A stretch of DNA of 9,167 nt from an uncultured Saprospiraceae bacterium (GCA_937930625.1 CALHBW010000207.1:1-9167), one strand, 5' to 3'. Counted from the first letter of the stretch, positions 1 through 7,713 are shown. The notes: generated by a model not told the origin, from the sequence alone. Translations and numbers: made by a program.

Positions 1-140
1 GTTCTTTGACATTTTTTGCAAATAGTGTCTCACGCGGAGAACGCAGAGGTCGCAGAGAATTGATTATTAGCACTCTGCGTTCTTTGCGAACTCTGCGTGA
101 AATACAAGTTTTATTGAATTTGCAAAAATTGTCAAAGACC
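1..140. repeat. Nearly palindromic ~140-bp intergenic element
   Basis: The two ends form an inverted repeat: 1-23 (GTTCTTTGACATTTTTTGC and following) pairs with 118-140 at 21 of 23 positions. Inside lies a second inverted repeat, about 28-59 against 73-103. Each inner arm carries three copies of the heptamer CGCAGAG or a one-base variant, spaced exactly 9 bp apart: starts at 33, 42 and 51 on the left, and in reverse orientation at 73, 82 and 91 on the right. The arms are separated by about 13 bp. No coding frame fits. It could be a miniature mobile element, a REP-like palindrome or a strong RNA hairpin. The left edge coincides with the window edge, so it may extend further and no target duplication can be judged. 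Confidence 0.75.
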
Positions 141-266
141 CTTTTATTTTCATTAAAGTGACAATTTGAAATACTTAGCCTATGAGCTTGGGTCTGTCCG
201 GCAAAATAAGATATGACTATCGAGAGAAACTTTTATTGGGGAAGGTGATTTTTAGGGGTAAATGCC
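141..266. other. Intergenic stretch, nothing recognised
   Basis: I see no plausible gene, RNA gene or clear promoter here. It lies between the palindromic element and the inverted repeat downstream of the giant gene. Confidence 0.6.
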
Positions 267-373
267 CAACCTCAATTGCAACCTCAACATCAAATAAGAA
301 TTTGCCAAAGGCAAATTAAAACTTGAAATTGAAATTAGTTTTGCAATTGAGGTTGAGGTTGCAATTGAGGTTG
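267..373. repeat. Perfect 22-bp inverted repeat after the giant gene
   Basis: Positions 267-288 are the exact reverse complement of 352-373, with a 63-bp loop. The right arm is part of a tandem duplication: TTGCAATTGAGGTTG occurs at 341-355 and again at 359-373 (18-bp period). The loop holds a perfect 8-bp hairpin, AATTTGCC at 299-306 and GGCAAATT at 310-317. In transcript order the structure begins 3 nt after the stop codon of the minus-strand gene, so it would form in the 3' untranslated region. It could protect or end the transcript, but there is no clear T-run as in a classical intrinsic terminator. Confidence 0.7.
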
Positions 374-376
374 AAG

Positions 377-625
377 TTACATTTTTGTGAAGGGTTTCGC
401 TTGAATATATCCTTTATTATCCGTCAATTTGATGTAATACAAACCTTCGGGCAAATCATGTAATCCTATTTGGAGTATATTTTTACCTTCCCATGTATTT
501 TTCATTTCTGAATAAATCACCGCGCCATTTACATGAATGAGTTCAATAAAAATATTTTCATTTTCATCGGAAAAATATTCAATATTTAATTGGTCCTTAG
601 CGGGAACCGGGAAAAGTTTTAACGG
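377..625 (-). other. T9SS type A C-terminal sorting domain
   Basis: Residues 2136-2217 have the family landmarks: LKLFPVPAKDQLNIEY at the start (the variant of the usual YPNPA-type motif), an internal GLYYIKL strand, and a basic KPFTKM end. In the Bacteroidota such domains guide a periplasmic protein to the T9SS translocon; many are then removed while the protein is attached to the surface or released. Confidence 0.9.
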
Positions 626-3600
626 GGTGGTGAGTTGATGAGTTGTTGAGTTGTTGAGTTGTTGGGGTGTTGAGGTGATGGGTTGTTGTGATTCGTTGTT
701 TTGTTCATTTACAAGCATCATATCACAATCCGGGTCAATGGTGACATTATAGGTGATACGTCCAAATCTGATAGAGTACTCTGTCCCCGGCGGTACAGCA
801 TATCCCGGCGAGCCGGCAGAAACCGGGTTCTGGTCTTCTGTATCGCGGAATCGTAACTTCCAAACCCCGCCACTTGTCGGCACATCAGCCACCGGAAGGA
901 TAAATTGAAATATCGCATCCGTACCATTACAGGTATTGGTTGGTGCAGCAAATATGGGGTACACACTCCCTGCCGGATCAGTGACTTCCAACTCCACATC
1001 ACGCTCACAGGAATTACCTTCAGGGCTAAAAAAGAAATCCAAAACCACCGAATTTACGACTGCATTATTCGGCACACCGGGGTCATTGATAAGAATACTA
1101 TCGCTTTGGTGAAAATCGGCATTATCCGCATATGCACCGACAAATACATCTTTATCCGTAACCAATAGTTGGTCAGTCGTCAGGTTTTGCTCTTCTACTG
1201 TGATGTTTTGTTCGCAAGTGGCTGAATTGCCATTCATATCGGTAGCTGTCCACACAACGATGGTCGTACCAACAGGATATACACCGGAGGCATTGGCTGT
1301 GCCGTTATAATCATTCGTCATTATCGCGCCCTCTGCACAATCGGTATAGTCTTCGCCAAATATCGGCACAGGAACAGTCAGTATAGTTTCACATTCGCCG
1401 GGTGCTGCAATAACGCTTACATCTTCCGGGCAATTGAGAATAGTTGGTGCTTCGGTATCTGCTACCGTCACATCATAATTGCATACTTTGGTATTGCCCG
1501 AACCATCAACAAGGGTATAAGAAACGGTCGTTATACCAATAGGAAGCACATCCGAAGTCGTGTGACTGGTATTTTGTACGCTTGCTATTCCGCAATTATC
1601 GCCATAAAAAGGCACTACAATCTGCGTCAGACTTGCTCCGCAAATCCCGTCTTGCGAATCAATCGTAAGATTGGGCGGACACAGTGCAACAGGCGCAGTA
1701 TTGTCCTCCACAATCACCTCAAAACTACATGCTGTCGTATTACCGATACTATCCGTAGCGGTGTAGGTAACAGTGGTTGTACCAAGTGTAAAAATATCAC
1801 CGGGTTCTGCTGTACCCGTGATGCTCAATCCACAATTGTCATTACCCAAAGGTGGCGTCCAAAATGCTTGCGCCTCGCAATGATTATCAGCTTCTACTAT
1901 AATGTCATCGGGGCAAGTTAGCTCAAGAGCCTGTCCGCCACCGCCTGTCACCGTAATGGTTTGGATGCAAGTAGCAATATTGCCTTCAGTATCTGTTGCC
2001 GTCCACAGGATATTTGTGATGCCGGGCGGATAATTGCCGGAAGCATTGGAAGTACCTGTATAATTATTTCTTATGGTCGCACCCGTGCAATCTATAAAGT
2101 CAACACCAAATTGCGGTTCGGGAATTTCGACAAAAGAACCACAATCATCAGCACCAAGTGTAATATTTTCGGGACAATTCACGATAATCGGGTCGCTGCA
2201 CCCGCCACCGCTTGTGATGGTTTCGTAAGATAAACGTCCCCAACGCACCGAGTATTCCGATTCGCTTGGGTTTTGGTCATTGGTATCTCTAAATTCTGCT
2301 ACCCAATCCGCTATCGCGCCTGTCGTGGCGGCACTCGGTACAAATAATTCGATAAAATACAAAGGACCTTCACCATTACATGTGATAAATGGTGTAAATG
2401 TATTCATATTTCCGACGGGGTCGGTCAGGCGCACTTCAATATCATTTTCACATGAATTGCCAAATACTCTGAAATATAATTCAAGTTTTATATTGGTTAA
2501 AACTGCATTCGCGGGAGTCGCGGGGTCGGTAAAAATCAGCGTGGGATTGTCCGCAAAATTTTCTGTATCATTTTCTCCGATAAAAATATCTTCATCATCG
2601 GGTGTCGCAAGGCTTGTGGTGACGGGTGGCGGGGAGGCACATTCTTCCACTATCACCTCAAAACTACATACAGCAGTATTGCCTGCATCATCCGCAATAT
2701 TATAGCTTACAATCGTTGTACCTATCGGAAATTCATCGCCTGATTCATGCGAAACATTGGTTACTGATGCGCCACAATTATCGGTGAATTGAGGCGTCTC
2801 CCAATCAGCGACTACGCTACACATGCCCGGCATGGTTTCCAAGACAATATTTTGAGGACAAATTACTTGCGGAGCTTCTGTATCTTCTACGGTAATAATT
2901 TGAACACAAGTCGCAAAATTACCTTCTGTATCTGTTGCCGTCCATATGACTGTCGTTGTGCCTATCGGGTAAGTGCCGGAAGCATTGGAAGTAGCATTGA
3001 AGCTATTTGTCATCGTAGCCATCGAGCAATCTGTAAAGTCAACACCAAATTGTGGTTCAGGAATGTCGATAACAGCACTACAACCATCAGCACCGGGTGG
3101 TACGGAAATGCTTTGAGGACAATTCACAATAGTCGGGTCGGCACAACCGCCGCCACTCACTTCTGTATCGTAAGAAAGGCGTCCCCAACGCACGGAATAT
3201 TCCGACTCTCCCCCATTTTGGTCGTTGGTATCTCTAAATTCTGCTATCCAATTTGCTGCCGTACCTGTTGTTGCGGCACTTGGTACATTTAATTCGATAA
3301 AATATAAAGGACCTTCACCATTACATGTGGTAAATGGGGTAAATATATTCGTATTTCCAACAGGATCCATCAGGCGCACTTCAATATCATTTTCACATGA
3401 ATTGCCAAATACCCTGAAATATAATTCGAGTTTTATATTGGTTAAAATTGCATTCGCGGGAGTTGCGGGGTCGATAAAAATCAGCGTGGGATTGTCTGCA
3501 AAATTTTCTGTATCATTTTCTCCTACAAAAATATCGTCATCATCGGGTGTCGCAAGGCTCGTGGTCACGGGCGGTGGCGAGGCACATTCTTTCACAAGAA

Positions 3601-6600
3601 TATCAAAACTACATGTTATTTCATTGTCTTGCATATCCATCACCGTGTAGGTAACGGTAGTTGTACCGATTGGAAATTCACCGCCGGAATCGTGTGTGGC
3701 GTTCATACCGCCACCGCCTGTACTGCTGCCGGAGCAATTATTGGACAGTAAAGGTTCGTTCCATGTCGCGGTGGCAGTACACATGCCCGGCTCGGTTTCT
3801 ACCGTAATATTTGCAGGACAGGTCAGTATCAAAGTTTCTGTATCTTGTACGGTGATGGTTTGGGCGCAAGTCGCGATATTGCCTTGTGCATCCGTTGCCG
3901 TCCAGATGATAGTCGTTGCACCCGGCGGGTAAGTGTCGGAAGCATTGGAAGTGCTATTATAGCTATTTGTAATGGTCGCATTGACGCAATCAGTAAAATC
4001 CACCCCAAATTGCGGTTCGGGAATCGTGACGAAAGCCGTGCAATCGCCCATGTTTGGTACTGCCGTTACATCTTCGGGGCAATTCACAATAATCGGGTCG
4101 GCACAACCACCACTACTTACAAGGGTATCGTAAGAAAGGCTTCCCCAACGCACAGAGTATTCCGTTTCACCCTGATTTTGATCATTGGTATCTCTAAATT
4201 CTACGACCCAATCAGCCGTTGTACCTGTTGTTGCGGCACTTGGTACATTCAATTCGATAAAATATAACGGACCTTCACCATTACATGTGGTAAATGGGGT
4301 AAATACATTCGTATTTCCAACGGGATCCATCAGGCGTACTTCAATATCATTTTCACATGAATTGCCAAATACTCTAAAATATAATTCGAGTTTTATATTG
4401 GTTAAAACGGCATTCGCGGGAGTGCCGGGGTCGGTAAATATCAAAGTCGGATTGTCCGCAAAATTTTGAGTGTCATTTTCTCCAATAAAAAAATCATCAT
4501 CATCGGGCGTTGAGATACTTGTGGTGACGGGCGGCGGTGAAACACATTCTGCTACCGTCACTTCAAAACTGCACACAGCCGTATTGCCTGTTTCATCTAC
4601 AATATTATACGTAATTGTCGTTGTTCCTATCGGAAAAATATCACCCGAATTATGCGAAACACCTGCGATAGATGCGCTACAGTTGTCGGTAAATTGTGGC
4701 GCGTCCCAAGTGACTTCCGCAGCACACATTCCGGGTGCAGTTTCTACGATAATATCTGTCGGACAAGTCACGGAAGGTCCTTGCATATCTTCTACCCTTA
4801 CCTCAAAACTACAAGTGACGGTATTGCCTTGTCCATCGTTGGCGGTGTAGGTGACAGTTGTTGTTCCAAGCGGAAATGTATCGCCCGGATTATGTGTACT
4901 GTTGGTGATGCTGCCATTAGGATAATTATCTGCAAAAGCGGGTAAATTCCATGTTGCGACACCATTGCACATATTCGGCGTAGTTGTTACAGAAATATCA
5001 TCGGGGCAAACAAATTCCGGTACTTCAGTACCGCCATCTACGGTAATCGTTTGAAGGCAAGTCGCAATATTACCTGCTGCGTCTGTGGCTGTCCATAGCA
5101 CTATGGTTGTGCCGGACGGGTAAGTATCGGAAGCGTTGGAGGTGTCGTTATAATCATTTGTGATGGTAGCTGACATACAATCCGTGAAATCCACGCCAAA
5201 TACGGGTTCGGGAACAGTTACAAAAGTGCTGCCCGTACCATCTGATGTGACCGTTATATTTTCGGGACAATTTATAATAATAGGGTCAGCACAACCACCA
5301 CCACTAACGACGGTATCGTAAGAAAGACTGCCCCAACGCACGGAGTATTCTGCTTCGTTCGGATTTTGGTCATTGGTATCTCTAAATTCGGCAATCCAAT
5401 TGGCTGCCGTACCTGTCGTCATGCCGCTTGGGACATTTAATTCAATAAAATACAAAGGACCTTCACCATCACAAGTTGTATAAACATTGTCGAATATTGT
5501 TACATTTCCCGCAGGGTCGGTAAGGCGTATTTCGATGTCACTTTCACATGAATTTCCTAATATTCTAAAGTAAAATTGAAGGATAATATTGGTCAAAACG
5601 GCATCCGCAGAAGTACCGGGGTCGGTAAATATTAATGTCGGATTGTCTGCAAAATTTTCGGTATCATTTTCTCCTATAAAAAAATCGTCATCATCGGGCG
5701 CAGCAATGCTCGTGGTGACGGGTGGCGGCGAATCACATTCTTCTACAATCACTTCAAAACTGCAGGTCGATTCGTTGCCGTCGCTATCTGTGGCAGTATA
5801 AGTGACGATGGTTGTACCAATTGGAAATTCATCTCCCGAATCGTGCGTACCGCTTACTGTGCCACCTCCCAAACAATCTGCAAAGGCGGGTGTATTCCAA
5901 GTGGCTGTGGCAGTACATTCGCCGATATTGGTGGCAGCCGTTACGTTTTCGGGACATTCAAATGTAACACTGCCGCCACCTGTAATTGTGATGGTTTGTT
6001 CGCAAGTTGATTTATTGCCCTCTTGGTCGGTGAACGTCCATGTTACCATCGTAGTTCCTATCGGATAAAAACCCGAAGCATCGGGTCCGCCTGTGTAGCT
6101 ATTGACTGCTGTTGTATTTACACAATCCGTAAAATCCACGCCAAATACGGGTTCGGGAATACTGACCACCGCACCACAGTCTATATTGGCAGCTTGGTTG
6201 ATATCTTCCGGGCAATTGAATATCAATGGATTGCCGCAATTATCGCCCGTACCGCCTATAACATATTTTGTTTCGTAGGTTAATTTTCCAAAACGAACGG
6301 TGTATTCTACTTCGCCCGGATTTTGGTCGTCAGTATCCCGAAATTCGGCGACCCAATTGGCGATATTTCCTGTGGTCATCGCGCTTGGAATGGGAATAGT
6401 TGCAATATATAATTCGCCCGGAAAGGGGTTATTGCCCGAACCAAAGCAAGTCGTAAAAGGTATGCCTTGATAGACCACATTTCCGGCAGGATCACTCAAG
6501 CGCACTTCTATATCACTTTCACAGGAAGCATATTGCACACGAAAATAAATGTCAATGGAAATATTGACAATCGTGGCATTAATGGGCGTAGCCGGGTCGG

Positions 6601-7030
6601 TAAAGAGGTAGGTGACGCCTTCAAAATCTTCGGTATCGTCCACACCGACAGGTAAATCACTATCGACTATCAATGTAACGTCTTTCTCGACGGTCTCCCC
6701 TGCCAAACATTCGTTCACGATTACATTGAATTGGCAGTTTACGTCTTCTCCGGCACTATTGACCGACATACATGAAACGGTTGTTGTGCCAATCGGGAAG
6801 GTATCGCCTGATTCATGGGTACACATGACGGTAGCATCCGGATTGTCCAGTGGAGGCAAAACTGTCCAATTCGCCGTTCCTGTACATTCGCCCGGTGTGA
6901 CGAGTACCGTAATATCATCAGGACAAACAGCAAAGCTTTCGGCATGGATGTGAGCGATGTTGCCTAAAAAAAGGGTTGTGAAAATTGCATAGCAATAGAG
7001 TCTTTTTAATTTGATACTTTGATTTCTCAT
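377..7030 (-). CDS. Giant secreted HYR-repeat protein with T9SS type A sorting domain
   Basis: This 2217-residue protein is probably a surface or released adhesin-like protein. Seen in the sequence: a signal peptide (residues 1-30: basic start, hydrophobic core LYCYAIFTTLFLGNIA, likely cut after AHIHA); 14 HYR-type domains at about 31-108, 270-350, 356-431, 585-665, 672-747, 752-829, 980-1062, 1068-1147, 1300-1382, 1388-1463, 1616-1694, 1702-1775, 1780-1857 and 1863-1945; six copies of a module of about 140 residues at 116-255, 437-575, 835-972, 1155-1292, 1469-1605 and 1952-2096; a Gln/Asn/Thr-rich linker; and a C-terminal T9SS type A domain (2136-2217). HYR domains show the usual CPxxI start, paired Cys, the FPIGTTTVTYTATD-like core and a closing CSFEVxV. 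HYR domains are immunoglobulin-like folds linked to adhesion; the role here is inferred. No enzyme domain is visible. The start is fixed by the signal peptide and a weak AAAAGG 8 nt upstream. Confidence 0.93.
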   Translation of the reverse strand: MRNQSIKLKRLYCYAIFTTLFLGNIAHIHAESFAVCPDDITVLVTPGECTGTANWTVLPPLDNPDATVMCTHESGDTFPIGTTTVSCMSVNSAGEDVNCQFNVIVNECLAGETVEKDVTLIVDSDLPVGVDDTEDFEGVTYLFTDPATPINATIVNISIDIYFRVQYASCESDIEVRLSDPAGNVVYQGIPFTTCFGSGNNPFPGELYIATIPIPSAMTTGNIANWVAEFRDTDDQNPGEVEYTVRFGKLTYETKYVIGGTGDNCGNPLIFNCPEDINQAANIDCGAVVSIPEPVFGVDFTDCVNTTAVNSYTGGPDASGFYPIGTTMVTWTFTDQEGNKSTCEQTITITGGGSVTFECPENVTAATNIGECTATATWNTPAFADCLGGGTVSGTHDSGDEFPIGTTIVTYTATDSDGNESTCSFEVIVEECDSPPPVTTSIAAPDDDDFFIGENDTENFADNPTLIFTDPGTSADAVLTNIILQFYFRILGNSCESDIEIRLTDPAGNVTIFDNVYTTCDGEGPLYFIELNVPSGMTTGTAANWIAEFRDTNDQNPNEAEYSVRWGSLSYDTVVSGGGCADPIIINCPENITVTSDGTGSTFVTVPEPVFGVDFTDCMSATITNDYNDTSNASDTYPSGTTIVLWTATDAAGNIATCLQTITVDGGTEVPEFVCPDDISVTTTPNMCNGVATWNLPAFADNYPNGSITNSTHNPGDTFPLGTTTVTYTANDGQGNTVTCSFEVRVEDMQGPSVTCPTDIIVETAPGMCAAEVTWDAPQFTDNCSASIAGVSHNSGDIFPIGTTTITYNIVDETGNTAVCSFEVTVAECVSPPPVTTSISTPDDDDFFIGENDTQNFADNPTLIFTDPGTPANAVLTNIKLELYFRVFGNSCENDIEVRLMDPVGNTNVFTPFTTCNGEGPLYFIELNVPSAATTGTTADWVVEFRDTNDQNQGETEYSVRWGSLSYDTLVSSGGCADPIIVNCPEDVTAVPNMGDCTAFVTIPEPQFGVDFTDCVNATITNSYNSTSNASDTYPPGATTIIWTATDAQGNIATCAQTITVQDTETLILTCPANITVETEPGMCTATATWNEPLLSNNCSGSSTGGGGMNATHDSGGEFPIGTTTVTYTVMDMQDNEITCSFDILVKECASPPPVTTSLATPDDDDIFVGENDTENFADNPTLIFIDPATPANAILTNIKLELYFRVFGNSCENDIEVRLMDPVGNTNIFTPFTTCNGEGPLYFIELNVPSAATTGTAANWIAEFRDTNDQNGGESEYSVRWGRLSYDTEVSGGGCADPTIVNCPQSISVPPGADGCSAVIDIPEPQFGVDFTDCSMATMTNSFNATSNASGTYPIGTTTVIWTATDTEGNFATCVQIITVEDTEAPQVICPQNIVLETMPGMCSVVADWETPQFTDNCGASVTNVSHESGDEFPIGTTIVSYNIADDAGNTAVCSFEVIVEECASPPPVTTSLATPDDEDIFIGENDTENFADNPTLIFTDPATPANAVLTNIKLELYFRVFGNSCENDIEVRLTDPVGNMNTFTPFITCNGEGPLYFIELFVPSAATTGAIADWVAEFRDTNDQNPSESEYSVRWGRLSYETITSGGGCSDPIIVNCPENITLGADDCGSFVEIPEPQFGVDFIDCTGATIRNNYTGTSNASGNYPPGITNILWTATDTEGNIATCIQTITVTGGGGQALELTCPDDIIVEADNHCEAQAFWTPPLGNDNCGLSITGTAEPGDIFTLGTTTVTYTATDSIGNTTACSFEVIVEDNTAPVALCPPNLTIDSQDGICGASLTQIVVPFYGDNCGIASVQNTSHTTSDVLPIGITTVSYTLVDGSGNTKVCNYDVTVADTEAPTILNCPEDVSVIAAPGECETILTVPVPIFGEDYTDCAEGAIMTNDYNGTANASGVYPVGTTIVVWTATDMNGNSATCEQNITVEEQNLTTDQLLVTDKDVFVGAYADNADFHQSDSILINDPGVPNNAVVNSVVLDFFFSPEGNSCERDVELEVTDPAGSVYPIFAAPTNTCNGTDAIFQFILPVADVPTSGGVWKLRFRDTEDQNPVSAGSPGYAVPPGTEYSIRFGRITYNVTIDPDCDMMLVNEQNNESQQPITSTPQQLNNSTTHQLTTPLKLFPVPAKDQLNIEYFSDENENIFIELIHVNGAVIYSEMKNTWEGKNILQIGLHDLPEGLYYIKLTDNKGYIQAKPFTKM
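632..687. repeat. Octanucleotide tandem repeat (GAGTTGTT) inside the coding sequence
   Basis: Seven consecutive 8-bp units start at 632, 640, 648, 656, 664, 672 and 680. The units at 640, 648 and 656 are exact GAGTTGTT; the others differ at one to three positions. On the coding (minus) strand the repeat encodes the Gln/Asn/Thr-rich linker at about residues 2115-2134 (PQQLNNSTTHQLTT region), just before the T9SS domain. Because 8 is not a multiple of 3, gain or loss of one unit would shift the frame. Confidence 0.85.
743..1177 (-). repeat. Module copy 6 of 6 (divergent, C-terminal)
   Basis: Residues 1952-2096. It keeps the framework: GNSCERDVELEVTDPAG, a second Cys in TNTCNGTD, FRDTEDQNP, then EYSIRFGRITYN. 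It has an insertion (SAGSPGYAVPPG) after the DQNP motif and no DDDD run. Like copy 1 it is an older, diverged member; the two end copies flank the four recent central ones. Confidence 0.8.
2216..2626 (-). repeat. Module copy 5 of 6
   Basis: Residues 1469-1605, with PDDEDIFIGENDT at the start, both conserved Cys and RWGRLSYET at the end. Long stretches match copies 3 and 4 at the DNA level, for example around the GNSCENDIEVRL segment (about 2420-2500). Confidence 0.88.
3155..3568 (-). repeat. Module copy 4 of 6, near-identical to copy 3
   Basis: Residues 1155-1292. It has the acidic PDDDDIFVGENDT opening, the two conserved Cys (GNSCEND and TTCNGEG) and the closing RWGRLSYDT. It is the near-twin of copy 3 (960 bp away) and is also close to copy 5 (945 bp away). 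Confidence 0.9.
4115..4528 (-). repeat. Module copy 3 of 6, near-identical to copy 4
   Basis: Residues 835-972. Positions 4221-4380 differ from 3261-3420 in copy 4 at only 7 of 160 bases by my hand count, and six of these seven are silent (the exception is Val to Ile). The offset between the two copies is exactly 960 bp, a whole number of codons. Confidence 0.9.
5306..5722 (-). repeat. Module copy 2 of 6
   Basis: Residues 437-575. It opens with the acidic APDDDDFFIGENDTENF segment, has both conserved Cys (GNSCESD and TTCDGEG), and ends FRDTNDQNPNE then RWGSLSYDT. It is recognisably close to copies 3-5 at the DNA level but has its own changes around 5470-5500. Confidence 0.85.
6266..6685 (-). 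repeat. Module copy 1 of 6 (divergent)
   Basis: Residues 116-255. It shares the family landmarks: a Cys in YASCESDIEVRLSDPAGN, a second Cys in TTCFGSG, the FRDTDDQNPGE motif and the closing RFGKLTYET. It carries a few extra residues (NNPFPGELYIA) compared with the central copies. Its DNA is clearly diverged from copies 2-5, so it is an older duplicate. Confidence 0.8.
6941..7030 (-). other. Sec signal peptide of the giant protein
   Basis: Residues 1-30 have a basic N-region (R2, K7, K9, R10), a hydrophobic core of about 16 residues and a small-residue end (AHIHA) before ESF. The mature protein goes straight into the first HYR domain (CPDDI). Export through Sec to the periplasm fits the T9SS domain at the other end. 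Confidence 0.85.
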
Positions 7031-7545
7031 GGATATAGCCTTTTATTTTTGGATGAACCACCACGATGATTCGTTATTCGTTGATTCGTTATTAAATTAA
7101 TTTATAATTAATAATATAAAATAATATTTAATTACCTTTAAATCAATACTTAAATCTTAATGAACTACAAGGTGTGAACTACGAACTGTGAATTAGTTCA
7201 GTAATATCGGAGTCTGGATAAACGGAGGCACGAGTGTGAGTATTTGCAAATAGTGTGGTAGCAGATTTTTTATTCATACGTATATTCAAAAGAACAGTTG
7301 CAAAAAAGAATAAAAATTCTGTCTTGTGTTTTGGAGAAGATATTAGGCAGATGTGTTATTTAGTCACCTTTTATGACGTAAATTTATTGAAATGTATAAG
7401 GTTTTGGAGATACTTTAAATTATTTTTTTTTATTATATATTAGCAAACTGGTGTTTGGACATCGGGGAATTTGGAAATTCGGTACTTGGAAATTAGTACT
7501 TGGTAGAAGGGAGTGAGTGGGTCTATAATAATTAGCAAAGCTAAG
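7031..7545. other. AT-rich intergenic region upstream of the giant gene
   Basis: No convincing gene is present. It holds a short direct repeat (GATTCGTTATT at 7068-7078 and 7083-7093), an AT-only tract at about 7091-7133 with a perfect inverted repeat (ATTAATT at 7096-7102, AATTAAT at 7106-7112), and a second direct repeat (TTGGAAATT at 7471-7479 and 7486-7494, each followed by GTAC). The promoter of the giant gene should lie here, but I found no match on the minus strand to the Bacteroidota pattern TTTG/TAnnTTTG. The AT-only tract is the likeliest promoter neighbourhood by composition only. Confidence 0.55.
7039..7044 (-). promoter_or_regulatory. Weak ribosome binding site of the giant gene
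   Basis: The coding strand reads AAAAGG with 8 nt to the ATG. It is a partial Shine-Dalgarno match, as is common in the Bacteroidota, and sits in an A-rich leader. Confidence 0.35.
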
Positions 7546-7650
7546 TAACGAGTAAATAATAACTTCACGATTTCGACGGTTTCTTTTGCCCTTATTTTCC
7601 TCCTTGAAAATGGTCATTTATCCCGATAAACTCTCATTTCCAAGAAGACT

Positions 7651-7664
7651 CCGATAGCTATCGG
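7651..7664. repeat. 14-bp perfect palindrome CCGATAGCTATCGG
   Basis: It reads the same on both strands and lies between the arms of the larger inverted repeat. A nearby TCCCGATA at 7621-7628 can pair with the right half of the palindrome, giving an alternative stem. From memory such GATAGCTATC palindromes recur between genes in Bacteroidota, but I cannot check this here. Confidence 0.7.
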
Positions 7665-7666
7665 GG

Positions 7667-7713
7667 AAGAGCAAAATAATCTCGTCGAAATCGTAAACTT
7701 ATTATTTGCTCTT
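7667..7713 (-). terminator. Possible transcript-end hairpin of the CHAT gene
   Basis: About 31 nt after the stop codon, the transcript can form a stem of about 13 bp with one bulge (7701-7713 with 7667-7680) and a loop of 20 nt. There is no strong U-run after it, so it is a weak candidate for intrinsic termination and may only protect the 3' end. Confidence 0.3.

Noticed and set aside
1..140. CRISPR-like array from the regularly spaced heptamers
   Set aside because: The units are 7 bp with 9-bp spacing and are arranged head-to-head; they lack repeat length, spacer length and cas genes.
2280..4850. Several plus-strand open frames (for example 2280-2705, 3225-3650, 4185-4469, 4470-4850) whose products resemble one another
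   Set aside because: They are antisense shadows of the repeated modules in the minus-strand gene; their similarity is explained by the duplicated DNA, and none has a plausible ribosome site or domain.
15..7256. 14-nt word TTTGCAAATAGTGT shared by 15-28 and 7243-7256
   Set aside because: One such AT-biased match is near what chance allows in 9 kb, and the flanks do not match, so it does not support paired attachment sites.
7255..7443. 62-codon plus-strand open frame in the gap
   Set aside because: GTG start, no Shine-Dalgarno, AT-driven composition rich in Phe/Ile/Lys and no recognisable motif.
7420..7617. 65-codon minus-strand open frame in the gap
   Set aside because: It reads through the short direct repeats and the left arm of the inverted repeat; the product is low in complexity and looks like translated intergenic DNA.
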